Positions 7,527 to 15,804 of a DNA stretch of 64,000 nucleotides are shown here, one piece after another. The DNA is from Paenibacillus sp. 32O-W (GTDB lineage: Bacteria; Bacillota; Bacilli; Paenibacillales; NBRC-103111). The position numbers were made by a program, and so were the translations under genes. The notes under the pieces were generated by a model. It made no database searches. It was not told the origin of the DNA and was given only the letters and a program-made list of their open reading frames with translations. Positions within the stretch are counted from its first letter, which is position 1; the number at the start of each line of letters is the position of its first letter. The stretch is from assembly GCF_007679495.1 (NCBI RefSeq), contig NZ_VEGP01000001.1, positions 1 through 64,000 of the forward strand, read 5' to 3'.

Positions 7527-8687
7527 CTATAGGCTCGGACCGATCCGGTTAATACTGAATTCCTGGTGCCCCAGTATTTCTGCCTTCGTCAGCTTGCCCC
7601 GACTGACCTCCTGAATTTCCTCCCAGATGCGTTCCCCGGCTTCCTCCAGACTCAGCGTTCCTGTCAGCATATCGCTGACGTCAACGTCCATGTTGTCGGT
7701 CATCCGCTCATACATCTGCTTGTTACCCGTAATCTTGATCACCGGCACGACAGCGGATCCGGTTGGCGTGCCCCGCCCGGTAGTGAAGCAGACGATATGT
7801 GCTCCGCCTGCGGCCATTCCGGAGACACACTCGATATCGTTGCCGGGCGAATCCATAAAGTAAAGCCCCTGGCCGGGAATCTGCTCGGCGTACTCTATGA
7901 CTCCCTCGATCGGCGCCGTACCGCACTTGCTGATGCAGCCAAGCGATTTCTCCTCGATCGTCGTCAGGCCGCCGGCAATATTGCCGGGGCTCGGATTTCC
8001 CCCGCGCATATCAGCTCCCATCCGCTCGATTTCCTTCTCGAACCGGTTAACGATATGATACAGCTGCTCCGATATTTCCGGAGTCCGGCACCTGCCGGCA
8101 AGCACATGCTCCGCTCCGATAATTTCCGTCGTCTCGCCGATGACAATGCTGCCTCCCTGTTGAATCAGACGGTCCGCGGCCACGCCGAGCGCCGGATTCG
8201 AGGCAAGTCCGGAGGTCGCGTCAGAGCCTCCGCATTTTACCCCTACCTTCAGCTCGCTGAGCGGAATCTCGACCTTCTCCTGTCGGTCCAGCTCCTGCCG
8301 CATCCGCTTCGCCAGCTCGGTCCCATGCTGGATAGCCTTCACCGATCCCCCGACCGATTGAATATCAAACACCTCTACAGGTTTACCGGTAACCTTAATG
8401 GCCTCCGCCAGAGCAATCGGGTCCACCACTTCGCAGCCGAGACTTACAATGATAACCCCTCCGACGTTAGGGTTACGGCCTGTGCCTGCCAAAACATTAA
8501 ATGTCCGTTCCTTGTCCGCACCAATTTGACTGCATCCATGCTGATGAGGAATCGCTACCGTATCCGGAACTAGCTGAGTTATTCTGCTGCACACCTGGTT
8601 AGAACAAATTACGGTCGGAATAATCAGCAGATGGTTGCGTATCCCTGCCTCTCCGTTCGCTCTCCGGTACCCCATAAATGTACTCAT
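7527..8687 (-). CDS. UxaA-family dehydratase, large (C-terminal) subunit
   Basis: 386 residues matching the catalytic part of altronate/galactarate dehydratases: MGYRRANGEAGIRNHLLI at the start, HQHGCSQIG, VKCGGSDATSG and SPGNIAGGLTTIEEKSLGC. These Cys/His-rich segments hold the iron or iron-sulfur site. The SAF-type N-terminal domain is a separate gene that overlaps by 4 bp (8684-8687), so the enzyme is naturally split. In Campylobacter jejuni fucose loci a split UxaA pair is found with an SDR and a mutarotase; here a sugar-acid (fuconate-like) dehydratase is inferred. Sulfolactate lyase (SuyAB) has the same split form and cannot be ruled out from sequence, but the sugar context speaks against it. 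Confidence 0.8.
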   Translation of the reverse strand: MSTFMGYRRANGEAGIRNHLLIIPTVICSNQVCSRITQLVPDTVAIPHQHGCSQIGADKERTFNVLAGTGRNPNVGGVIIVSLGCEVVDPIALAEAIKVTGKPVEVFDIQSVGGSVKAIQHGTELAKRMRQELDRQEKVEIPLSELKVGVKCGGSDATSGLASNPALGVAADRLIQQGGSIVIGETTEIIGAEHVLAGRCRTPEISEQLYHIVNRFEKEIERMGADMRGGNPSPGNIAGGLTTIEEKSLGCISKCGTAPIEGVIEYAEQIPGQGLYFMDSPGNDIECVSGMAAGGAHIVCFTTGRGTPTGSAVVPVIKITGNKQMYERMTDNMDVDVSDMLTGTLSLEEAGERIWEEIQEVSRGKLTKAEILGHQEFSINRIGPSL

Positions 8688-9025
8688 ACTCCCGTCCCTC
8701 CCGCAGCTTGTGCTTGATCTCCGCGTCCGCGTATCCCTTCCACATTATGGACATGAACATGACATCCCTTGGCGATGTCACCGGTCGCCCGGCCGATAAC
8801 TTCTCCGTATTTGCAGACGTGCGTGCCTGCAGGGATAGGAACAATCGCCACCTTATGCCCGAACGGAATCGCTTCCATAATGGTTAGCGAATGAACGTCA
8901 TTAGCCACACGGTACGTAATCCGATCCCCCGGCTTCAAATCCTTGATAGCCGTAGCCACATGATCCTTGGCATCCATGACCAGCGCTTCCGCTCCGGCCT
9001 GAATGGGTCCTGCCATAATCATCAA
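8684..9025 (-). CDS. UxaA-family dehydratase, small SAF-domain subunit
   Basis: 113 residues covering one SAF domain (DHVATAIKDLKPGDRI...IPFGHKVAIVPIPAGTHVCKYGEVIG), as in the N-terminal part of UxaA or in SuyA. The HKVA segment with its lysine and histidine is typical. It is the first gene of the operon and overlaps the large-subunit gene by an ATGA junction. The promoter and a LacI-type operator lie just upstream. Confidence 0.8.
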   Translation of the reverse strand: MMIMAGPIQAGAEALVMDAKDHVATAIKDLKPGDRITYRVANDVHSLTIMEAIPFGHKVAIVPIPAGTHVCKYGEVIGRATGDIAKGCHVHVHNVEGIRGRGDQAQAAGGTGV

Positions 9026-9040
9026 TCCTCTCTCGATTGG

Positions 9041-9087
9041 AATGTTATCGATAACTCCAAAATAACAATACCACTTCGAGCTGTCAA
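9041..9087 (-). promoter_or_regulatory. Promoter and LacI-type operator of the fucose-type operon
   Basis: On the minus strand TTGACA (9087-9082), a 17-nt spacer and TATTTT (9064-9059) form a promoter. Immediately downstream is the perfect palindrome GTTATCGATAAC (9044-9055), with the central CG typical of LacI/GalR operators. A repressor bound there would cover the start of transcription. The divergent LacI gene is the obvious candidate. Confidence 0.6.
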
Positions 9088-9218
9088 TCCTTATTTTCGG
9101 GTTAACGCAAATTCCTTGAATGGAGCAGACACTTGCAGCCGTAACCGATTCAATGGCGAGGGACGTATTGGCGACTCTTAGAAAAAAAGCCTATAATCAA
9201 AGGGGTTATTGCAGGCCA

Positions 9219-9261
9219 TTGATTAACTTCAGTTCCCCAGTGTGATAAAATATCGTTAATC
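9219..9261 (+). promoter_or_regulatory. Promoter and possible autoregulatory operator of the LacI gene
   Basis: TTGATT (9219-9224), an 18-nt spacer and TGATAA (9243-9248) are a plausible promoter. Just downstream ATATCGTTAAT (9250-9260) resembles the operator at 9044-9055, with its right half CGTTAA intact and the left half one base off. This suggests negative autoregulation. The evidence is by pattern only. Confidence 0.4.
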
Positions 9262-9284
9262 TTAAAGTAAAAGGACGAGAATGA

Positions 9285-10292
9285 GTGGTCACAATCTACG
9301 ATATTGCGAAAAAAGCGAACGTCTCCGCCATGACGGTATCCAGAGTTATCAATAACACCGGGCGCATCAGCGAAAAAACCCGGATGAAGGTCAAACGAAT
9401 CATGGAAGAGATGAATTACGTTCCTAATTCGATGGCGAGAAGCCTCGTGCTGCAGGAAACAAAAATTTTGTCCCTTCTCATTACCGATATTACGAATCCG
9501 TTCTATACAACGCTTGCCCGGGGAGCGGAGGATGCGGCCAAGCGGTGCGGGTATAAGCTGCTGTTCGGCAATAGTGATGAAAACTTGATCAAGGAGAAGG
9601 AATATGTGGACATGATGCTGACGGCCCGGGTGGACGGCGTATTGTTTGCCCCGGCGGGAGACGGCTCTCTGGAGCATCTGAACACTCTCCGCAAGCACAA
9701 TATTCCGCTAGTGCTGCTCGATCGGGAGGTTCCCGGCTTCGAAACCGACATGGTGCTCGGGGACAGCAAGGATGGGGCGCGCAAGCTCGTCGAGCATCTC
9801 ATCTCTCTTGGTCATAAGCGAATTGCTCTGATTAACGGAGCTCTTCAGGTCTCAACCGCACGCCATCGACTTGCCGGGTACAAAGAAGCTCTCAAGCTGA
9901 ACGATCTTCCTTACGATGACCGGCTGGTGGCGGAATTCGGCTACAAGCCTTTCGCGGACGATTCGTCGCTGGATGAACTGCTTCAACTGGACGATCCTCC
10001 TACGGCGATCTTTGCGGCTAACAATTTTTTGGCGATAGGAGTTATTCGTGCTCTGCGGGCTAGAGGAATTCCGGTTCCCGAACAGATTTCCGTCGTCTGT
10101 TTCGATGATTTGGGCGAAAGCTCGGTCATTGATCCTTTTCTAACCGTGGCGGCTCAGCCGGCTTATCAATTTGGGGCGCTGGGCATTCAGCTGCTCATCG
10201 AACGGATTCAGGACAAATCCGGGGAGGATTACCGCAAAATCATTCTGCCCCCGGAGCTGATCGTCCGCTCTTCCTCCAGAGAGCGGTCATGA
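9285..10292 (+). CDS. LacI/GalR-family transcriptional regulator
   Basis: 335 residues from a GTG start. The N-terminus has the LacI helix-turn-helix (TIYDIAKKANVSAMTVSRVI), the hinge region and a periplasmic-binding-protein-like effector domain ending in the usual PPELIVRSS. It is divergent from the UxaA/SDR/fucosidase operon, and LacI-type palindromes occur at both promoters. It is therefore most likely the local repressor released by the sugar or an intermediate; the effector is unknown. Confidence 0.85.
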   Translation: MVTIYDIAKKANVSAMTVSRVINNTGRISEKTRMKVKRIMEEMNYVPNSMARSLVLQETKILSLLITDITNPFYTTLARGAEDAAKRCGYKLLFGNSDENLIKEKEYVDMMLTARVDGVLFAPAGDGSLEHLNTLRKHNIPLVLLDREVPGFETDMVLGDSKDGARKLVEHLISLGHKRIALINGALQVSTARHRLAGYKEALKLNDLPYDDRLVAEFGYKPFADDSSLDELLQLDDPPTAIFAANNFLAIGVIRALRARGIPVPEQISVVCFDDLGESSVIDPFLTVAAQPAYQFGALGIQLLIERIQDKSGEDYRKIILPPELIVRSSSRERS

Positions 10293-10352
10293 AGCAGCCG
10301 ACACTCGCTCACACTTCATTAAGATTACGAGCCGTCTCTTTGTTCACTGCTA

Positions 10353-11402
10353 TTACAGCTTGGCCATTTCCTCAAGGATGACTTTTCTCCTTTTCTTAAT
10401 ATACTGCTTTATAAAATTCCGCTCACGGCGAAACTGCTGCGGGGAATGTTCGCGGGTCTTGTCGTTTTCCACATATTTGCTTATGCTTCCATGGAGCTGA
10501 TTAATGAGAGGGGACAGCTTCTTGGTTGTAAAAGAGCTTTTAAGGATTTGACGGAGGATGGCTTTGTAGCGCTTGCGCACGGAAGGATAAGCCAGCAGCT
10601 TGTGGGTTAACGTATTTCTTCCGGTAATCGGCACCGGACGGCTGCCGAAATATTTGCCGTAGCTGTCTCTTCCCCAGGTTCCTTCATAATCCCAAGGGAT
10701 GATTCGGAAGCAGCGGCGTTTTTTATGCCAATAAAGAGCGTAATTTTGATTAAACCCGTCGTAATTTCCCGTCAGTACCGCACCGGCTAACCAGCGCAAA
10801 TAATTGTCAATATCCAGATTTGTAGATAAATAAGTCCATAGTTCTTTTTTGCCCAGAGAATTGAGATTGGAAATAAAAGACTTAAGCCGGTTTCGATCCT
10901 CTTCGCCGCCGATGATTAGATGGTACCCGTCAAAAAGTGACGATTTGCTGCGATTCGTCTCCGGGCTGATCAACCCGAAATTGGCGTCATCATTCGTAGC
11001 ATAAAACAGGGATTGGAACGGAATCTTCCTTCTTCTGAAGAACGCCCGGTCCACCGCCTCGATTTCCAGATAGACCCCCCTGTTCTTCCGATTAATCTCC
11101 AGCAGGGAGAAGCTCGTCCTCGGGCTCGGAACCCCGATCCGTTCAAAGAAACGGAAGGACAAGGCATTGCGGATCATCGACGGATCGTCGAATTCGGCGT
11201 TCAAATGAACGGTGCGCCCTTTACTGCGGATTTAGTAAGATTTTTTGGGATAGGTCCGCGTATGACCTCCTCTTACCCGGATTTTAATCGGTACCCTTTT
11301 CCCCGACTTTTTGTAAAAGGCTTCAGCAAACTGATCGCTCCATACATCCTTATGCAGCCATTTCCACGAGCTGTCACTGATCATAATTTGTCTTACCGGC
11401 AT
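10353..11402 (-). pseudogene. cotH: CotH-family spore-coat protein kinase gene broken by an in-frame stop
   Basis: Read from an ATG at 11402, the frame gives a CotH-like N-terminus (ISDSSWKWLHKDVWSDQF, then RVRGGHTRTYPKKSY). It then meets a TAA at 11234-11232 (codon 57) and continues in the same frame as IRSKGRTVHLNAEFDDPS to the end at 10353. The whole frame has about 349 codons, near the family's usual 350-360. Kinase motifs survive (GNYDGFNQNYALYWH, IIPWDYEGTWG). CotH kinases phosphorylate coat proteins such as CotB and CotG. Since everything else is intact, the stop is recent, or a sequencing error, or the product restarts at a TTG at 11204. One CATGAGTC repeat unit sits right at the 5' end. 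Confidence 0.75.
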
Positions 11403-11516
11403 AGTCATGAGTCATTCACCCTTTTCCGGATACTCGCAGCGAATTTTACCAAGCATACGTAAAAGCTGCAGCAGCTCTCTTATGTCTTAGAGACTGTATG
11501 CAGGGAAAATTAAGTA

Positions 11517-11541
11517 AAGCCTATCTTGGTCAGATAGGCTT
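11517..11541 (-). terminator. Hairpin terminator after the CotG-like gene
   Basis: AAGCCTATCT and AGATAGGCTT form a perfect 10-bp stem with a 5-nt loop. On the minus strand a T-rich run (TTTACTTAATTTT) follows, so it would end the transcript of the gene at 11664-11912 before cotH. Confidence 0.65.
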
Positions 11542-11663
11542 CTGCTAATCACTGTATGCATAGTCGGTATCCCGGGAAACGGCCAATGCCCAAGAACCGC
11601 CAGGTTAGCCGGCGGTTCCTCAGTCCGGATTGATCTGATCCTTGACGGGCAACAAGCTGCCGT

Positions 11664-11912
11664 TTACCAGTGCTTACCGTGAGTACCGTGGGTACCACGA
11701 GTTCCGTGGGTACCGCCTTTTTTGTGTTTACTTTTGTGTTCGTCTCCTGTTTTGTGTTTGCCGTGAGTGCCACGGGTGCCACGAGTTTCACGTTTACCGC
11801 GGGTGCCGCGAGTTTCACGTTTGCCGCGAGTGCCGCGGGTTCCACGTTTACCGCCGGATTTGCTGCTGATTTCAGCTTCCGACTCTACCATTTCCGAGAT
11901 TATTTTCTCCAT
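11664..11912 (-). CDS. Small basic Gly-Thr-Arg repeat protein, CotG-like coat protein candidate
   Basis: 82 residues with AGGAGG 9 nt before the ATG. After an acidic 20-residue head (MEKIISEMVESEAEIS) the rest is low complexity: GTRG, GKRETRG and GTHG units rich in Lys, Arg, His and Thr. CotG and its relatives in spore formers are also short, highly basic, tandem-repeat proteins encoded beside cotH and phosphorylated by CotH on Ser/Thr. Here the gene is 260 bp upstream of the cotH frame on the same strand. The CotG role is inferred from composition and position, not from alignment. Confidence 0.6.
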   Translation of the reverse strand: MEKIISEMVESEAEISSKSGGKRGTRGTRGKRETRGTRGKRETRGTRGTHGKHKTGDEHKSKHKKGGTHGTRGTHGTHGKHW

Positions 11913-12074
11913 ACGGAATAACCTCCTTTTCTCTTAATGCTATAATCTATGAATCCGGACTTAGTTTGGATTGGGGAAAATGATTAACTCTTAAAAAATA
12001 GTAGATTATCCGTCCGTGACAATAGTTTTGCTGAGAAGTCTTCGAGATTATTCCACTGCTCCTATCAGAAAATA

Positions 12075-12115
12075 AACAGCCGATTTCAGAGACTGGATTC
12101 TCCTAATCGGCTGTT
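12075..12115 (-). terminator. Hairpin terminator after the oxidoreductase gene
   Basis: AACAGCCGATT pairs with AATCGGCTGTT across an 18-nt loop. On the minus strand TTTATTTTC follows. It lies 17 bp downstream of the stop codon of the gene at 12132-13238. Confidence 0.7.
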
Positions 12116-12131
12116 CCTCACTCCTATTCAT

Positions 12132-13238
12132 TTAACGGTCCAGCATGTTTTCCGGCAGCCCCATCGGCAAAGGGGCCGGCTGATCGCAGTCGCTTTTCAT
12201 AGCATAGTGCTTACCTTCTCTCGCCGCCTCGTGTATCCCGTGCATAGCTTCCAGAACATGGTAGGCCAGCTCACCGCTTGCCCTATGCGCTCTTCCGCTG
12301 CGGATGGCATAAGCCATATCCAATACTCCCAGCCCCCTGCTGTTGCTTGTATAACCGTGGGTTAGCGGAACCTCGCTCCACTCCTTAGCCTCTTTTCTGC
12401 GAATCCGGACAGGACCGTCATAAGTATTCGGATTAGGTACGCTAATCGTTCCTTCACTGCCGTATATTTCAATATTTGGAAGGGTGGAGCCTCCCAAAAT
12501 ATCGAAGCTCGTTATCATCGTTGCTGCTGCCCCGGAGGCAAAATCAAGAATACCCGTCACATGGGTTGGTACCTCTACCTGAATAACTTGACCATATTTG
12601 GGCCGGCTCGTAATTCTTCTTTCCGCGAAGGAAATTTGGGCGGAACCGGTCACCCGGCGGATCGGTCCGAGAAGGTGAATCAGAGCGGTCAAATAGTAAG
12701 GTCCCATGTCATACATAGGGCCCCCGCCTTTTAAATAGTAGAATTCCGGGTCGGGATGCCAGGATTCATGTCCACCGCTCATCATAAAGGCAGAAGCGGC
12801 CAAAGGCTGGCCGATCCAGCCGTCATCGATCAGCTTCCGGGACGTCTGGATTCCTCCACCCAGGAATGTATCGGGAGCGCAGCCCACAAGCCGATTGGCT
12901 TCCTTCGCTTTGTCCAAGATTTGCCGGGCATCCTCTACGGTTACTGCCAACGGCTTCTCCACATAGACATGTTTGCCCGCATCCAGAGCAGCCAGGCAGA
13001 CGCCCGCATGAGCCTGGGGGACAGTCAAATTGATAACGATCTCGATTTCCGGATCCTGGAGAAGCTGCTCCACCCTGCAGGCTACAGGGATTTGATACTC
13101 TTCAGCCTTGGCACGAGCCCTCTCCAAATCCAGGTCCGCACAGGCTTTCACCTCTAACAAATCGTAGGACCGGCAATTTTGCATATAGATTCCGCTTATT
13201 TTGCCGCAGCCGATAATTCCGACTTTGACTTTTTCCAT
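12132..13238 (-). CDS. Gfo/Idh/MocA-family NAD(P)-dependent oxidoreductase
   Basis: 368 residues. The N-terminal Rossmann domain opens with [14 protein letters not shown], and YVEKPLA near residue 95 is the conserved EKP motif. The C-terminal half is the usual alpha/beta substrate domain. Members oxidise inositols, sugars or sugar derivatives; the substrate cannot be told. It is a single-gene unit with its own terminator, lying downstream of the xyl cluster on the same strand but separated by a repeat-filled gap. Confidence 0.8.
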   Translation of the reverse strand: MEKVKVGIIGCGKISGIYMQNCRSYDLLEVKACADLDLERARAKAEEYQIPVACRVEQLLQDPEIEIVINLTVPQAHAGVCLAALDAGKHVYVEKPLAVTVEDARQILDKAKEANRLVGCAPDTFLGGGIQTSRKLIDDGWIGQPLAASAFMMSGGHESWHPDPEFYYLKGGGPMYDMGPYYLTALIHLLGPIRRVTGSAQISFAERRITSRPKYGQVIQVEVPTHVTGILDFASGAAATMITSFDILGGSTLPNIEIYGSEGTISVPNPNTYDGPVRIRRKEAKEWSEVPLTHGYTSNSRGLGVLDMAYAIRSGRAHRASGELAYHVLEAMHGIHEAAREGKHYAMKSDCDQPAPLPMGLPENMLDR

Positions 13239-13446
13239 GAACTTACCACTCTCCTATAACTTACGTGTCTTCCGATGGACGGAACATTATCAGGAACCCC
13301 CCGTAAAGTTTAGACTTGCTATCGCTCTGGCGTGACGAGGCACTTCGAGACAGGTTTGACTTCCAATCGCTGTTATCCTCAGTTTCTAAAGAATTTATTA
13401 TTGAAGGTTGAAATCCGAGGATAACGATGCGACCGCTGCCGCTTTT

Positions 13447-13790
13447 CCAGTTCCAAACCTTCTTCCCCTTGTGTTTTTCACCAGACATAATGTTCCAGCG
13501 ATTATTTTCCGCTACCTGATCGAAGGGGATATTAACCAGATACATCGAATAAGGCCACATCCCAGTTCCAAACCTTCTTCTCCGTGTGTTTTTCACCAAA
13601 CATAATGCTTCCAGCGTTTATTTTCCGCCACCTGATCAAAGGGGATATTAACCAGATACATCGAATAAGGCCACATCCCAGTTCCAAACCTTCTTCTTCG
13701 TGCACTTTTCACCAAACATAATGCTCACAGCGATTATTTTCCGCTACCTGATCGAAGGGGATAATCATCAGATATATTGAGCACGACCAC
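13447..13790. repeat. Three tandem copies of a 115-116-bp repeat
   Basis: Copies begin with CCAGTTCCAAACCTTCTTC at 13447, 13562 and 13678. Shared segments include GATCGAAGGGGATATTAACC and TTTTCACCA.ACATAATG. The third copy is the most diverged. The period is not a multiple of three, so no protein repeat is encoded through all copies. This array fills most of the 673-bp gap between 13239 and 13911; the rest of the gap shows nothing recognisable. Confidence 0.75.
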
Positions 13791-13911
13791 CATTGATCAG
13801 AACACCGCCCTCTGAATCTTCACTTCAACCGTTTCGCCAGACAATCTCCGGTATACCGATGAACATCAACAGCACTTTTCCGGTTCGACCGCTCCTCTGT
13901 TTAGCAACTAA

Positions 13912-14534
13912 TTACTTCGCCGCCCATACCATCCCTTGCCGCATCATGCGCAGCACCGGGGGCATGGCGACGATATCCGCCTGGTGGCCCAGCGAGCAAT
14001 AAAAAACTTTGCCCGCCCCATATGTCTTCGTCCAGGCAACAGGCATCTCTACCTCGCCGAAACGGGTCGTGGCGAGCACCCGGATAGCCGGATCTATGTG
14101 CATATAATACTGTTCGGAGCAGACGTGAAAATCGTCTATCCCCTGCATAATCGGGTGTTCCGGCTCCGTGATGACCACGTCATAATGAACTCCGTCCCCG
14201 CCGGGATGAGCACCCATTGACCGCCGACCATAAACTGACATTGAGTTTCATTGCGGAAGGAATCTCCCATCCCTCCATGGCAGCCGGCAATACCGGTCCC
14301 GCTCTCGACGGTTTCAAGCAGCGGAACTAACTGTTCCTTGGAGATCTTCCCCATCGTCCAAACCGGGACAATCAAATGATAGTCGGCCAGCTTCTCCTTA
14401 TCCCGAAAGCTGTCCAGCGTATCGGAGAGATCTACCTGAAATTGTTCTTCTCTCAATTCCCGCGCCAGCAATTCGGCCACCTCTTCTGGCTGATGGCCTT
14501 CCCATCCTCCGTGAACAATCAAAGCCCGTTTCAT
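13912..14534 (-). pseudogene. ThuA-like (trehalose-utilisation family) gene with a frameshift
   Basis: Residues 1-108 (from ATG at 14534) read as a ThuA/type-1 glutamine-amidotransferase-like fold (RALIVHGGWEGHQP, GIAGCHGGMGDSF, MVGGQW). The frame is then lost. The family continues in another frame from AHPGGDGVHYDVV to EQYYMHIDPAIRVLA and a normal end at 13912. One base is missing near 14212, between GGQWV and AHPGG. The gene overlaps the upstream oxidoreductase gene by 4 bp, so it belongs to the xyl-linked operon. ThuA proteins accompany sugar oxidoreductases; the biochemical role is unclear. Either a real pseudogene or a sequencing error. Confidence 0.75.
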
Positions 14535-15724
14535 CGATCTATCCCCTCCTCCGACTCGTCTTCCGAGAGCTCCGCCATACGGACCCAGCGCCGTTCCGCA
14601 ATCGAACGCTCCACTGCTTCCAGCACCTCCTGGCAGAGAACGCCGTCCGCGAAATTCGGCTGAGGCTGGCGATCTTCACGAATTGCGTTCATTAATTCCA
14701 ACACTTCGTGAATGAAAGTATGCTCATGGCCGATCGTATGGCCGGGCGGCCACCAGGCATCCATATAAGCGTGCGCGGGATCGGTTGCCAGCACCCGGCG
14801 GAAGCCTTGAATATCTTCGTCGTCATCCGTCAAATACACCTGCAGCTCGTTCATCCGCTCGAAATCGAATTTGATGCTTCCCAGGCTTCCGTTAATTTCG
14901 AAGGAGTTGGTGCAGCGGTGTCCGGGAGCCATACGGCTTGCCTCGAAGCTTCCCAGAGCACCGTTCGCAAAGCGTGCGAGGAATAAGGTGGCATCGTCTA
15001 CATCCACTTTACCCTTGGGCGCATCCTTGCTTCCTTTCCCGCTTAATCCCGTCATCGAATCGGGCAGCGGGCGCTCGGTGACGAAGGTTTCGCTCATGCC
15101 GATCACCTTCTGAATCTCCCCGACCAAGTAATGCGCCAGGTCGATCAGATGCGCCCCCAAATCGCCGTGCGAGCCGGACCCGGCTATCTCCTTCCGCAGC
15201 CTCCAGACGAGCGGAAACTGCGGATCAATAATCCAATCCTGCAGAAACCACGCGCGGAAATGAAAAATCCGCCCGAGACGTCCCTCGCTGATGAGCTTCT
15301 TCGCCAATTGGACGGCCGGAGTGAACCGGTAATTGAAGCCAATCATATGCTTCACTCCTGCCCGTTCCGCCTCCTTCAGCATCTCCCTCGCCTCCGGCAG
15401 CGAAACCGAAAGCGGCTTCTCGCAGAACAGGTGCTTGCCGGCCCTGGCCGCCGCCACCGCAATCTCCTTATGTACGTTGCTCGGCGCATTAATATCGATC
15501 AGGTCGATGTCTCCTCTGGCCACCAGAGCCCTCCAATCCGTTTCGCAGCTTTCCCAACCGAATTGCTGTGCAGCCTTCTCGACAGCCGTCCGGTCCCGAC
15601 CGCAAATCGCTTTCATGACCGGCCTAATCGCGTGCGGAAAGAACATCGGCAGATCACGATAGGCGTGGCTGTGCGCCTTCCCCATAAACTTGTAGCCCAC
15701 CATCCCAATACGGATAAGTTCCAT
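14531..15724 (-). CDS. Gfo/Idh/MocA-family oxidoreductase of the xyl operon
   Basis: 397 residues with the Rossmann start [25 protein letters not shown] near residue 97 and a C-terminal segment ([18 protein letters not shown]) common in the IolX/ThuB-like branch. It lies 80 bp downstream of xylB on the same strand and shares an ATGA overlap with the ThuA-like gene, a pairing also seen in ThuA-ThuB systems. It probably oxidises a sugar or sugar alcohol; the substrate is unknown. Confidence 0.8.
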   Translation of the reverse strand: MELIRIGMVGYKFMGKAHSHAYRDLPMFFPHAIRPVMKAICGRDRTAVEKAAQQFGWESCETDWRALVARGDIDLIDINAPSNVHKEIAVAAARAGKHLFCEKPLSVSLPEAREMLKEAERAGVKHMIGFNYRFTPAVQLAKKLISEGRLGRIFHFRAWFLQDWIIDPQFPLVWRLRKEIAGSGSHGDLGAHLIDLAHYLVGEIQKVIGMSETFVTERPLPDSMTGLSGKGSKDAPKGKVDVDDATLFLARFANGALGSFEASRMAPGHRCTNSFEINGSLGSIKFDFERMNELQVYLTDDDEDIQGFRRVLATDPAHAYMDAWWPPGHTIGHEHTFIHEVLELMNAIREDRQPQPNFADGVLCQEVLEAVERSIAERRWVRMAELSEDESEEGIDR

Positions 15725-15804
15725 ATCTTTCAGCTCCCTCCAAATGATATGGCGGGGCGGACGATCCGCTCCCTCTTCGCTCCTGCAAACAAGCGTAACG
15801 AGAT

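Noticed and set aside
7566-8573. A 335-codon plus-strand frame opposite the UxaA large subunit
   Set aside because: Shadow of a conserved gene; no binding site or motif.
11549-11845. A 98-codon Val/Ala-rich frame overlapping the Gly-Thr-Arg gene
   Set aside because: It reads the same repeats in another frame and lacks a binding site; the frame with AGGAGG was kept.
13261-13599. A 112-codon minus-strand frame over the 115-bp repeats
   Set aside because: No binding site, no motif, and the repeats shift frame from copy to copy.
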